DNA of 64,000 bases from Halorubrum rutilum (GCF_024494565.1 NZ_JANHDN010000003.1:124001-188000), one strand, 5' to 3'; positions 1-7,960 are shown, counted from the first letter of the stretch. Made by a program: numbers and translations. The notes: generated from the sequence alone by a model not told the origin.

Positions 1-1346
1 TCGCGGACGCGGGGCTGGAGGCGAACCAGCTCGACGCGATCGGGATCACCAACCAGCGCGAGACGACGATCGTCTGGGACAAGGACTCCGGGAAGCCGGT
101 CCACAACGCCCTCGTGTGGCAGGACCGGCGGACGACCGACCGCGTCGAGGAGATCCAGGAGGCGGGCAAGGTCGAGGAGATCCGCGAGAAGACCGGGCTG
201 GAGTGCGACGCCTACTTCTCCGCGACCAAGACCGAGTGGATCCTCGACAACGCGGAGCCGCTCAAGATGCAGAGCTCCCGCGGCGGCGACCTCCGCGACC
301 GCGCCCGCGAGGGCGAGCTCGTCATGGGCACGATCGACTCGTGGCTCATCTACAACCTGACGGGCAACCACATCACGGACGTCACGAACGCCTCCCGGAC
401 GATGCTGTACAACATCCGGGAGATGGAGTGGGACGACGAGCTCTTAGAGGAGTTCGGCGTGCCGAAGGAGATGGTCCCCGAGGTACGGCCCTCCTCCGAC
501 GAGGAGTACTACGGCCACACGGACGCCGACGGCTTCCTCGGCGAGGCGGTCCCGGTCGCCGGCGCGCTCGGCGACCAGCAGGCCGCGCTGTTCGGCCAGA
601 CCTGCTTCGACGAGGGCGACGCGAAGAACACGTACGGCACGGGCTCGTTCTACCTGATGAACACGGGCAACGAGGCCGTCGAGTCCGACCACGGACTGCT
701 GACCACGATCGGCTTCCAGATGTCCGGCGAGCCCGTCCAGTACGCGCTTGAGGGCTCCATCTTCATCACCGGCGCCGCCATCGAGTGGCTGGAGGACGTC
801 GACCTGATCAACAACGCGGCCCAGACCGCGGAGCTGGCCCGCTCGGTCGACTCCACCGACGGCGTCTACATGGTCCCGGCGTTCACGGGGCTCGGCGCCC
901 CGCACTGGGACGGCCGCGCCCGCGGCACCATCGTCGGGATGACCCGCGGCACGAGCAAGGAGCACATCGTCCGGGCGACGCTCGAATCGATCGCCTACCA
1001 GACCCGCGACGTCGCCGAGGCCATGGAGGCCGACTCCGGCGTCGAGACGACCAGCCTCCGCGTCGACGGCGGGGCGGTCAAGAACAACTTCCTCTGTCAG
1101 CTCCAGTCGGACATCATCCAGACGGACATCGCCCGACCCGAGGTCGACGAGACCACGGCGCTCGGCTCGGCGTACGCCGCCGGCCTCGCCGTCGGCTACT
1201 GGGACAACGTCGACGAGCTCCGCGACAACTGGCAGGTGGACCGCGAGTTCAGTCCCGAGAAGGACCAGGCCGAGGTCGACAAGCTGTACGACCGCTGGGG
1301 CGACGCGGTCGAGAAGTCACTCGACTGGGCACGGGAGGACGAGTAG
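1..1346 (+). CDS. glpK: Glycerol kinase, 5' end cut by the window edge
   Basis: Phosphorylates glycerol with ATP to sn-glycerol 3-phosphate in the cytoplasm, the entry step of haloarchaeal glycerol use. The reading frame is open from base 3, so about 447 residues are seen and roughly the first 60 lie outside. FGGY-kinase signatures are clear: NQRETT near the start, GDQQAALFGQ, the phosphate-loop-like NTYGTGSF, and DGGAVKNNFLCQ in the C-terminal domain, which is the FGGY signature region. The stop codon is directly followed by the ATG of a membrane protein, so the two are almost certainly one transcript. Confidence 0.96.
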   Translation, partial: ADAGLEANQLDAIGITNQRETTIVWDKDSGKPVHNALVWQDRRTTDRVEEIQEAGKVEEIREKTGLECDAYFSATKTEWILDNAEPLKMQSSRGGDLRDRAREGELVMGTIDSWLIYNLTGNHITDVTNASRTMLYNIREMEWDDELLEEFGVPKEMVPEVRPSSDEEYYGHTDADGFLGEAVPVAGALGDQQAALFGQTCFDEGDAKNTYGTGSFYLMNTGNEAVESDHGLLTTIGFQMSGEPVQYALEGSIFITGAAIEWLEDVDLINNAAQTAELARSVDSTDGVYMVPAFTGLGAPHWDGRARGTIVGMTRGTSKEHIVRATLESIAYQTRDVAEAMEADSGVETTSLRVDGGAVKNNFLCQLQSDIIQTDIARPEVDETTALGSAYAAGLAVGYWDNVDELRDNWQVDREFSPEKDQAEVDKLYDRWGDAVEKSLDWAREDE

Positions 1347-2426
1347 ATGAGCGGAGTGATCGCGGCGGACGTGCTCGCGCAGTCGGCCGGGTGGAGCGCC
1401 GGGTCGATCGGTGCCGTCCTCGACATCCTGCTCGACCCGACGATCTGGCTCGGCGCGGCGGCCGGCGGGGCGTTCGGCGCCGCGCTCGGCGCGCTCCCGG
1501 CGTTCATCTTCACCGGCTTCCTCGTCATCGCCGGCGTGTTCGGCGGCGACGCGGCCTCCGGGGCCGGCGTCGGCGTCGGCTTCGGTCCCGTCTTCGGCCC
1601 GCACATCTCCTTCGCGGGCGGTGCGGCGGCCGCGGCGTACGCGGCGAAAGACGGCGCGATGGAGTCCGGCTTCGACTACCACAACGCGAAGGACATCGGC
1701 TTCGCGCTGGGGAGCCGGCCGGACATCCTCGCGGTCGGTGCGGCCTTCGGGGTCTTCGGTATCGTCCTCGAACAGACGCTCCGGAACCTGGCGATCCCGA
1801 CGGACCCGATCGCCTTCACCGTCGTCGCCAGCGCGCTGCTCCACCGGGCGGTGTTCGGCTACTCCGTCATCGGGAACGTCAGCAGCAAGGCGAGCGGCTT
1901 CTTCGACATGGGGCCGTTCGAGCGCGAGGAGATGCGCGAGCCCGGTGAGGTCCCGGGCGACGGCGACAAGTCCAGCGAGGACCGGCTCGCGGTCGAGCCG
2001 TGGCTGCCGAACATGTACAAGTGGTCGCACGTCGCGGCGATCGGCTCGGCCTCCGGGCTGGCGGCGGCGTACGCCGCGATCCAGACCGGGAACGTGTTCC
2101 TCGGGTTCGGTATCAGCGCGGCGACGCTGCTGTTCCTGAACCTCGGCGTCGACCGGATCCCGGTCACGCACCACATGACCCTCCCGGGCGCGACGGCGTG
2201 GGCCGCGTTCACCGGGGCCGGCTTCAGCGGAACGGTCGGCCTGATCGCCGGCGCCGGGTTCGGACTCCTCGGCGCGGTGATCGGCGAGGCCTTCCAGCGT
2301 GTCTTCTACGCGCACGGGGACACGCACGTGGACCCGCCGGCCGCGGCGATCTTCATCACGTCCTCGATCCTCGCGGTGCTGGCGATCCTGGGCGTTCTCG
2401 GCTCCATCTGGGTACCGGGCGCCTGA
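1347..2426 (+). CDS. Multispanning membrane protein next to glpK (GlpX-like, possible glycerol facilitator)
   Basis: A 359-residue, Gly/Ala-rich protein with two hydrophobic halves (roughly residues 15-180 and 230-355, about eight or nine helices) joined by an acidic cytoplasmic-type loop near 190-225. It starts at the base after the glpK stop, with no gap. From memory, haloarchaeal glpK genes are commonly followed by a membrane protein called GlpX that has been proposed as a glycerol transporter; this protein fits that position and size. The transport role is inference: no aquaglyceroporin NPA motif is present. Confidence 0.7.
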   Translation: MSGVIAADVLAQSAGWSAGSIGAVLDILLDPTIWLGAAAGGAFGAALGALPAFIFTGFLVIAGVFGGDAASGAGVGVGFGPVFGPHISFAGGAAAAAYAAKDGAMESGFDYHNAKDIGFALGSRPDILAVGAAFGVFGIVLEQTLRNLAIPTDPIAFTVVASALLHRAVFGYSVIGNVSSKASGFFDMGPFEREEMREPGEVPGDGDKSSEDRLAVEPWLPNMYKWSHVAAIGSASGLAAAYAAIQTGNVFLGFGISAATLLFLNLGVDRIPVTHHMTLPGATAWAAFTGAGFSGTVGLIAGAGFGLLGAVIGEAFQRVFYAHGDTHVDPPAAAIFITSSILAVLAILGVLGSIWVPGA

Positions 2427-2443
2427 ACCCTCGCTTCCGATTT

Positions 2444-2845
2444 TTATCCCGTCGGAAGCACCGAGGAAAGACCCACATACGAAACGACACCAGCGATGAT
2501 CCCGACACCAACCGAGGTAATGAACCCGTGAGTGGACGCGAACGCGGCGACGGCGACCACCGACAGCACGATCAGGCCGATCCCGGCGGCGCCGTGGTGG
2601 TACGCGCCGACCGTCGGGTGGTCGCTGAGCGACGTCCGCTCCGCCTCCGGAACCCGCACGCTGGCGTGGTACGGGACGTACAGGCGGACGCCGATCCCGG
2701 CAGTCGCCGCGGCGATCGACGCGAACTGGACGTCGACGACGAGCTCGCGGACGAGGAGGAACGCGGCGATCGCGACGATCAGCGCGACCGCCTTGCTCCG
2801 CCGGTCGGCCTTGACGACCGACTCGTCGAACTCTGGTTCGGCCAT
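2444..2845 (-). CDS. Small membrane protein, function unknown
   Basis: A 133-residue protein with a short charged N-terminus (about 20 residues) and about four hydrophobic helices (near residues 21-35, 43-55, 84-103 and 108-130). It converges on the glpK operon. A TATA-like element about 27 bp upstream of the ATG supports this leaderless start. Not recognised beyond being a haloarchaeal-type inner-membrane protein. It is divergent from the next small membrane protein, and the 130-bp gap holds both promoters. Confidence 0.7.
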   Translation of the reverse strand: MAEPEFDESVVKADRRSKAVALIVAIAAFLLVRELVVDVQFASIAAATAGIGVRLYVPYHASVRVPEAERTSLSDHPTVGAYHHGAAGIGLIVLSVVAVAAFASTHGFITSVGVGIIAGVVSYVGLSSVLPTG

Positions 2846-2868
2846 ACTCCGCGGGAGGCGGCCGGGGG

Positions 2869-2875
2869 TGTTAAG
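2869..2875 (-). promoter_or_regulatory. TATA-like box for the gene starting at 2845
   Basis: On the minus strand this reads CTTAACA, centred about 27 bp before the ATG, the standard distance for leaderless haloarchaeal transcripts. Confidence 0.5.
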
Positions 2876-2945
2876 ATTGTGGACGGCGGCGGGAGCGTCC
2901 CGACGCCCGCCCGCGGTCGCCGAGCGGCCGCGGCGTTCGGGGTGG

Positions 2946-2952
2946 ATTTAAC
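2946..2952 (+). promoter_or_regulatory. TATA-like box for the gene starting at 2976
   Basis: ATTTAAC centred about 27 bp before the ATG of the 68-residue membrane protein. Together with the opposite-strand box it makes a compact divergent promoter region. Confidence 0.5.
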
Positions 2953-2975
2953 GTCGACGGGCGCGAGGAGCCGGT

Positions 2976-3182
2976 ATGGACGCGGAGACGCTCGGACTCG
3001 AGAGGAGCGACGGTCGCAACATGCTCGCGGTCGCCGCGACCGTCACCCTGGTGGTGGCGGTGACCGCGGAGGGACCGATCGGGCCGCGCGTCGTCGCCGG
3101 CGCGATCGCCGGCGCCGTCGCGGCCGTCGTCTTCGTCGCCTCGACGCTGCTGATAAACCGGTACAAGCCCGATCACTGGTGA
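2976..3182 (+). CDS. Small two-helix membrane protein
   Basis: A 68-residue protein with a charged N-terminus (about 14 residues), two hydrophobic helices (about 16-31 and 38-58) and a short C-terminal tail ending in KPDHW. It sits alone between two promoters and is preceded by a good TATA-like box at leaderless distance, which is the main reason for calling so short a frame. Function unknown; no motif recognised. Confidence 0.6.
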   Translation: MDAETLGLERSDGRNMLAVAATVTLVVAVTAEGPIGPRVVAGAIAGAVAAVVFVASTLLINRYKPDHW

Positions 3183-3241
3183 GGCCGCGTCGGGCGCCCG
3201 ATCGGAGCCCGCGGCGACGGCGTCGGCGCGGTCCGTGCCAG

Positions 3242-3248
3242 TTTTATT
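3242..3248 (+). promoter_or_regulatory. TATA box that fixes the Cdc6-like start at GTG 3271
   Basis: TTTTATT centred about 26 bp before the GTG at 3271. An earlier in-frame GTG at 3235 lies upstream of this box and so would not be transcribed, which argues for 3271. Confidence 0.6.
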
Positions 3249-3270
3249 CGGACACCGGGGAGGGGCGACC

Positions 3271-4443
3271 GTGAACATCGACGACCGGATCGAGCGCCGG
3301 CTGGGGTACGACGCCGGCGCCGGCGTCCTCGTCGACCTCGACGCCGTCTCTCCCGTCTCGCACGTGGAGTCCCCGACGGGTCGAGGACCGGTGTTCGAGC
3401 GGCTGCTCGACGCGTTCAGTCCAGCGTTCTCCGGGTCGCTCCCCCCGAGCACCTACGTGCACGGGCCGAAGGGGAGCGGGAAGTCGGCCGTCGTCTCGGC
3501 GCTGTTCGACCGGCTCGCGTCCCACAGCGGCCCGCGCCGAGCGATCCAGACCACGACGCGGGCGGTCGAGCCGACGCTGCCGGGGTTCGTCTACGTCGAC
3601 GCGCGGCGCGGCTCGACCCGGTTCCGGCTCTACCACGACGTCCTCTCGGAGATCGGCGACGAGCCGGTCCCCGAACACGGGATCGGCACCGACGAGCTCG
3701 CCGACGAGCTCCGGGACGCCGTCCGTACCGGGCCGGACGTGGTCGTCGCGGTCGACCACGTCAACGAGCCGGAGACGCCGGACGCGGCGACCGTCGTCGA
3801 CTGGCTCGCGGGTCTCAGCGGGCACGTCGCGCCCGTCTGTCTCGGCCGGGACGCGCCCGACGAGATCGAGTGGGAGCCCGGCGAGCGCGTCGCGTTCGAA
3901 CCGTACCGCCGACACGTGCTCGTCGAACTGCTGACGAGCCGGTGCTCGACCGGGCTCGGCCGCGACGCGATCAGCCACGACCAGATCCGCGAGGTCGGCG
4001 AGTGGGCCGACGGCGACGCCCACGACGCGCTCGCCGCGGTGACCGGCGCCGCGATCAGCGCGGAGCGGGCCGGGGCGTCGACGGTCCGGCCGACCGACCT
4101 CGACGCGGGGATCGAGAACGTGCCGCGGCCGGGCGCGGCGCTCGGCCGCGTGCTCGCGCTCTCCGAGAGCCGCCGTCGGCTGCTGTACGAGCTCGTCAGC
4201 CTGTCGGACGAGGACCGCTCGTCGGTGAGCGCCGCGACGGAGACGATCGCCTCGCGGCCCGCCGTCGACCTCTCGGCCTCGACCGTGCGCCGAGTGCTCT
4301 ACGAGCTCGCGGACGCGGAGCTGCTCGACCGGGTGACGGTCCGCCGGAGCGACGGCAAGGGCCGTCCCCCGAGCCGGCTCGTCCCGCGGTTCCCGACGCT
4401 CGTGTTCCGGGAACTGTTCGACCGGCCGTCGTGGTCGGTCTGA
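3271..4443 (+). CDS. Orc1/Cdc6-family AAA+ ATPase with altered Walker B
   Basis: A 390-residue protein with Orc1/Cdc6 layout. There is an N-terminal segment with the family pattern before the ATPase core, a Walker A loop GPKGSGKS at residues 65-72, a AAA+ core to about 300, and a C-terminal winged helix (about 310-390) with a clear DLSASTVRRVLYEL recognition region. The Walker B strand reads VVVAVDH at about 157-163, so the usual D-E pair is D-H. Family members load replicative helicase at origins. The altered catalytic acid and absence of obvious ORB repeats in the flanking gaps suggest a divergent paralogue, perhaps regulatory. Start chosen from the TATA box at 3242. Confidence 0.75.
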   Translation: MNIDDRIERRLGYDAGAGVLVDLDAVSPVSHVESPTGRGPVFERLLDAFSPAFSGSLPPSTYVHGPKGSGKSAVVSALFDRLASHSGPRRAIQTTTRAVEPTLPGFVYVDARRGSTRFRLYHDVLSEIGDEPVPEHGIGTDELADELRDAVRTGPDVVVAVDHVNEPETPDAATVVDWLAGLSGHVAPVCLGRDAPDEIEWEPGERVAFEPYRRHVLVELLTSRCSTGLGRDAISHDQIREVGEWADGDAHDALAAVTGAAISAERAGASTVRPTDLDAGIENVPRPGAALGRVLALSESRRRLLYELVSLSDEDRSSVSAATETIASRPAVDLSASTVRRVLYELADAELLDRVTVRRSDGKGRPPSRLVPRFPTLVFRELFDRPSWSV

Positions 4444-4560
4444 GCCGCCCCCATCGACCAAGCCGCCGCGGTCGACGACCGCGGACGCCCTTTTATCGCG
4501 CCCTGACGCCGCGCCGAGCCCGAGCGCAAGACAGTTGCGCCCGGCCGCCCCACCGCCGGT

Positions 4561-5244
4561 ATGGCCCCGCCCCTCGCCCTGGACATCGACGGAACGCTGA
4601 CGACGCCGAGCGGCCGGATCGACCCGCGCGTCTTCGAGCTGCTGCCCGACTGGGACGCGCCGGTCGTCCTCGCGACGGGGAAGGCGTTCCCCTATCCGGT
4701 CGCGTTGGCGCACTTCCTCGGTCGGCCGGAGACCGTGATCGCCGAGAACGGCGGGGTCGCGCACGTCGACGGCGAGACGGCGGTCCTCGGCGACCCGGCG
4801 GTCCCGCGGGCCGTCGTCGAGGCCTACGAGGCGCGCGGCGGGGAGATCGGCTGGGGGGACGGCGACACGGTGAACCGCTGGCGCGAGACGGAGGTGGCGC
4901 TGTCGCGAGACGGCGACGAGGCGCTGCTCCGCGAGGTCGCCGCGGCGGCAGAGGGGCGCGTCGAGGTCGTCGACACGGGCTACGCGTACCACGTCAAGTC
5001 GCCCGACGTGAGCAAGGGGAAGGCCCTCCGGCGCGTCGCCGACGCGCTCGACATCGCTCCCGAGGCGTTCGTCGCGATCGGCGACAGCGAGAACGACGCC
5101 TCGACGTTCGCCGTCGCCGGCGAATCGTACGCGGTCGCCAACGCGGACGCGACCGCCCGCGAGGCGGCCGACGTCGTCCTCGACGAGGCGTATATGGACG
5201 GGACGGCCGAACTGCTGACCGACCTGCGTGAGCGGGGCGAGTGA
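4561..5244 (+). CDS. pgp: Phosphoglycolate phosphatase, archaeal HAD type
   Basis: A 227-residue HAD-superfamily phosphatase of the archaeal Cof-like class. Motif I is LDIDGT, with nucleophile Asp8 and acid/base Asp10. A lysine-bearing stretch KSPDVSKGKAL precedes motif IV GDSENDAS at about 174-181. This family (TA0175 type) hydrolyses 2-phosphoglycolate to glycolate; the assignment follows family resemblance. A TATA-like TTTTAT lies about 70 bp upstream, implying a short leader. Monocistronic, followed by a repeat element. Confidence 0.88.
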   Translation: MAPPLALDIDGTLTTPSGRIDPRVFELLPDWDAPVVLATGKAFPYPVALAHFLGRPETVIAENGGVAHVDGETAVLGDPAVPRAVVEAYEARGGEIGWGDGDTVNRWRETEVALSRDGDEALLREVAAAAEGRVEVVDTGYAYHVKSPDVSKGKALRRVADALDIAPEAFVAIGDSENDASTFAVAGESYAVANADATAREAADVVLDEAYMDGTAELLTDLRERGE

Positions 5245-5370
5245 GGCTTCTCGACGCGAGGATTGTTTATAAGTGCCAAGCGACAGCCACGTGAGATCTT
5301 GTTAATAAACGGTGCTGTGGCGCGTGCCGACGAGCAGCCGTCAGGCTGCGAGTCGCACGCGCGAGGGAGC

Positions 5371-5395
5371 CCGCGGCCGCCGATGGCGGCCGCGG
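5371..5395. repeat. Perfect 11-bp stem hairpin at the far end of element copy A
   Basis: CCGCGGCCGCC, a three-base loop, then its exact complement. It lies just beyond the conserved CRCCTCACRCCTC block, where copy B has a shorter CCAGC/GCTGG stem at 58640-58655. It could close the element or end the transcript. Confidence 0.7.
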
Positions 5396-5694
5396 CGAGG
5401 CGGGGGAGGCGTGAGGCGCGGTTGCGGGCGGGTGGGACTCAAAGGGGCAGGCGGGAGGCGGGCGCAGGCGTTCACGAGAGCGGAGCTCTCGTGAGCCAAT
5501 CAGAACGCGAAGCGTTCTGATGACGACGCAAGTACCGCAGGGAGCGAGCAGCGCGAGCGACTGAGGAGCGCAGCGAGCGTGCGCCCGCCTCCCGCCTGGG
5601 GGCTTTGGAAGTGTTCTCTGTCGATCCGCTAACAATCACATATAGCCGAGCGGCTGGGGTTTTGGAGGTGTTCACCGCGGAGCTACCGGCAACC

Positions 5695-5704
5695 GTTTAT
5701 AAAC
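5695..5704 (-). promoter_or_regulatory. TATA box of element copy A
   Basis: GTTTATAAAC, a perfect palindrome, centred 32 bp before the first CTCCAAA core on the minus strand. The same spacing is found in every unit of both element copies. Confidence 0.55.
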
Positions 5705-5776
5705 GATCGACTGCAGACGACCAGAGACTCACGCTCGCGTCGCTCTGCACTCCGTAAACGATCACGTCCTAACCGC

Positions 5777-6061
5777 TCACGTCGTGAACAGCTCGGTGTC
5801 GTCGGGGACCGAGAAGAGCCCCAGCCGGACGCCGGCGTCGAGCCAGCCGTAGCCGTACGAGTACGACGCGAGCGCGTTCACCGGGTCGTCGCCCTCGCGG
5901 AAGTGCCGCCCGTCTTCGAGGTACGACTCCGCCATCTCGACGACGTCGGCCGCCGCCTCGCCGAGGTGCGTGTCGGCCGGCGGCCGGGGCTCCGCGGCCG
6001 CCAGCGCGTCGGCGAGCATGCGCTCGTAGCGGTCCGTCTTCTCCTCTAGGTCGGCGCTCAT
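5777..6061 (-). CDS. DUF357 family protein
   Basis: A 94-residue helical protein beginning MSADLEEKTDRYERML. The internal segment with GDDPVNALASYSYGYGWLDAG is typical of archaeal DUF357 proteins, short helical hairpins of unknown function. A longer frame exists upstream, but the ATG at 6061 lies 26 bp from a TATA-like box (6084-6091) and gives the expected family length, while the upstream extension is arginine-rich and not protein-like. It is transcribed away from the next membrane protein. Confidence 0.8.
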   Translation of the reverse strand: MSADLEEKTDRYERMLADALAAAEPRPPADTHLGEAAADVVEMAESYLEDGRHFREGDDPVNALASYSYGYGWLDAGVRLGLFSVPDDTELFTT

Positions 6062-6083
6062 GCGCTCCGGTTCCCGCGAGCGG

Positions 6084-6091
6084 ATGAAAAG
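6084..6091 (-). promoter_or_regulatory. TATA-like box for the DUF357 gene
   Basis: Minus strand CTTTTCAT, centred about 26 bp before the ATG at 6061; it decides the start against the longer open frame. Confidence 0.5.
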
Positions 6092-6210
6092 GGCGTCGGG
6101 GCGCGGGCGGCCCGGCGACCGGGCGCGGGGGACGGCCGGGGGTGACGCCGGGCGACGGGAAAGGAGCGCTCGGGACGCTCGACCGCGGGAGCGGACGCCC
6201 GCGGAGCCGG

Positions 6211-6217
6211 ATTTATA
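6211..6217 (+). promoter_or_regulatory. TATA box for the membrane protein starting at 6243
   Basis: ATTTATA lies about 29 bp before the ATG at 6243 and rules out the earlier start codons of the same open frame. Confidence 0.6.
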
Positions 6218-6242
6218 CTCGCTCCGCCCGCAGTACCGGGCG

Positions 6243-7106
6243 ATGCCCTCCGACGGATCGCCCGACGTCCAGTCCGGCCCGTCCCGCCTCCTCGACCCGA
6301 CGGGCCCCGCGGCCCTCGGGATCGTGGTCGCGACGAACCTCCTCCCGCTCATCGGGGTGGTCGCGTTCGACTGGCGCGTCGGAGAGCTGCTCGCCGTCTA
6401 CTGGATCGAGGTGGTCGCGCTGGTGCTCGCCCACGGCGTCGCCGCGATGTTCGCGGAGCGCCCCATCGTCTTGGAGGACCGCTCGTTCTACATCACCGGC
6501 TACGACGAGGACGCGGAGCGCGACGAGGTGTGGGAACGCGATCCGGACCCGATCCGCCTCGTCCCGTGGCTCCCGCCGATCTACCGCCGGAACGCGCGCG
6601 TCGTCGCCCGGTCGCTGGGGGCGTTCGGCTTCCTGCTGTTCCCGCTCCTCCCGGTCGGGTGGGACGCGCTCTCGTACCTCACGCCGACCGTCGGGCTGGC
6701 GACGCTCGGGGTCTGCGGCGCGCAGGTCGCGGAGGCGTACCGGGAGTTCCTCGGCGGGCGCGCCTACGAGGAGCGGTCGCCGTACATGGTCGTGGAGGCG
6801 GCCCAGCGCGTCGTCTTCTTCTACTTCGTCATCGGGATCGTCACGGCGGTCGCCGTCACCGCCGGGATCTTCGCGATCGAGGCGGCCCTCGCCCCCGGGC
6901 TGCTCGACCGCGTCGCCGACGCGTTCGGCGTCGAAGCGGTCCTCCTGCCGTATCTCCTCCCTATCGCGCTCGCGAAGGCGACCGTCGAGTGGGGCCGGCG
7001 TCGGGCCGTCCGCGAGGACGACCCGGACGGGATCGCGACGTGGTTCACCGGCGAGGATCCCAGACGGGAGTGGAAGAAGCGGGAGGAGTCCGCCGGAGAC
7101 GACTGA
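6243..7106 (+). CDS. DUF6498-like membrane protein
   Basis: A 287-residue protein with about six or seven hydrophobic helices. The first pair (residues about 20-75) contains the acidic helix pattern GELLAVYWIEVVALVLAHG, which I associate with haloarchaeal DUF6498 proteins. A long polar loop (about 80-120) follows and the C-terminal tail is highly charged. The start is set by the TATA box at 6211. The 131-bp stretch after the stop is almost purely purine on this strand. Function unknown; family name is from memory. Confidence 0.75.
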   Translation: MPSDGSPDVQSGPSRLLDPTGPAALGIVVATNLLPLIGVVAFDWRVGELLAVYWIEVVALVLAHGVAAMFAERPIVLEDRSFYITGYDEDAERDEVWERDPDPIRLVPWLPPIYRRNARVVARSLGAFGFLLFPLLPVGWDALSYLTPTVGLATLGVCGAQVAEAYREFLGGRAYEERSPYMVVEAAQRVVFFYFVIGIVTAVAVTAGIFAIEAALAPGLLDRVADAFGVEAVLLPYLLPIALAKATVEWGRRRAVREDDPDGIATWFTGEDPRREWKKREESAGDD

Positions 7107-7112
7107 TCCCGG

Positions 7113-7207
7113 ACCCAAACCCGAGAGGACGACGGGAAGCAAGACGGACGAGGAAGCGAAACGGACGAGGCGAAACAGGAAGCAAGGTCGGCGCCGAAAG
7201 CGCAACG
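7113..7207 (+). other. Purine-rich intergenic tract
   Basis: Between the membrane protein stop and rnp3. It is composed mostly of A and G on the plus strand, with near-repeats of GGAAGC(A/G)A and ACGGACGAGG. It resembles the longer tract at 54.5 kb. It may lack structure to keep the rnp3 leader accessible, or be a local duplication product. Confidence 0.6.
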
Positions 7208-7237
7208 AGGATACGGCCCGGCGCGAAAGTGGGGCCC

Positions 7238-7960
7238 ATGTACGAGGCCGTGCACGCCCACCCGGACGGGGAGGCGACCGTCGCCCGCCACGCCGCCACC
7301 GCGGCGCGGTACGGCTACGACGGGATCGTCGTCCGCACGCGGGACGCCCTCCCCCCGGCCGGCGAGGGCGGCGAACCGCCGGACGAGGCGGCCGCGCTCC
7401 GCGAGGAGTACGGGGTCGACGTCGTCGACGCGGTCGAGGTCGACGCCGACGACCCGACGAGCGCGTCGGGCGCGGTCGGCAACTACCGGTCGGAGCGGAC
7501 CGTCGTCTGCCTCGTCGGCGGCGACGACGCGCTGAACCGGTTCGCGGTCGAGGAGCCCCGCGTCGACGTGTTGGCGCGTCCGATGGCCGGCGGCGACATC
7601 AACCACGTCCTCGCGAAGGCGGCCCGCGACAACGGGGTCCACGTCGAGTTCGACTTCGGCCCGGTCCTCCGTGCGACCGGCGGGGAGCGGGTGCGGGCGC
7701 TCGCCGACCTGCGGAAGCTCCGCGAGGTCGTCGGCCACTACGACGCCCCGTACGTGGTGAGCGCGAACCCGCGGTCGCACCTCGGACTCCGGGCGCCCCG
7801 GGAGCTGGTCGCGGTCGGCGAGGCCGTCGGGTTCGACGCCGAGGCGGTCCGGGAGGGGCTCCGGGCGTGGAGCGAGATTGCCGACCGGAACCGCGAGCGG
7901 CGTTCCGAGGAGTTCATAGAGCCGGGGGTCCGACTGGGGAGGTATGAAGAGGACGGTTGA
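7238..7960 (+). CDS. rnp3: RNase P protein component 3 (Rpp30)
   Basis: A 240-residue protein of the Rpp30 family, a subunit of archaeal RNase P that matures tRNA 5' ends. Features seen: MYEAVHAHPDG start, a TIM-barrel-like sequence, RPMAGGDINHVLAKAARDNGVHVEF in the middle and NPRSHLGLRAPREL near the end, all typical of Rnp3. The open frame extends upstream in arginine-rich sequence, but the ATG at 7238 gives the family length. It overlaps the methyltransferase gene by 17 bp and heads the rnp3-mt-rnp2-psmA cluster. Confidence 0.93.
   Translation: MYEAVHAHPDGEATVARHAATAARYGYDGIVVRTRDALPPAGEGGEPPDEAAALREEYGVDVVDAVEVDADDPTSASGAVGNYRSERTVVCLVGGDDALNRFAVEEPRVDVLARPMAGGDINHVLAKAARDNGVHVEFDFGPVLRATGGERVRALADLRKLREVVGHYDAPYVVSANPRSHLGLRAPRELVAVGEAVGFDAEAVREGLRAWSEIADRNRERRSEEFIEPGVRLGRYEEDG

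Larger units (their letters stand above)
5371..5704 (-). repeat. Repeat element copy A: two 57-bp promoter-like units plus a multi-hairpin module
   Basis: Read on the minus strand. Two related units, 57 bp apart, carry TTTATAAA (centre 5699) or CTATATG (centre 5642). Each box lies 32 bp before a core resembling CTCCAAAGCCCC. Then comes a 19-bp arm (5580-5598) that pairs perfectly with 5448-5466 and encloses two hairpins (5501-5519 with 8-bp arms, 5473-5493 with 9-bp arms). Next are CCCCTTTGAGTCC and a CCTCACGCCTC block, and finally an 11-bp stem. The order matches copy B at 58.3 kb. This accounts for most of the gene-free stretch 5245-5776. The remaining 5245-5370 holds a plus-strand TATA-like TTTATAA near 5265 but no credible gene. 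Confidence 0.75.

Noticed and set aside
3235..3270. Earlier GTG start for the Cdc6-like gene
   Set aside because: It lies upstream of the TATA box and would not be in the transcript.
4444..4560. Possible replication origin next to the Cdc6-like gene
   Set aside because: Neither this gap nor 3183-3270 shows recognisable ORB repeats or an AT-rich unwinding region.
5263..5520. 85-codon frame in the gap after phosphoglycolate phosphatase
   Set aside because: Runs through hairpins of the repeat element antisense to it; composition is not protein-like.
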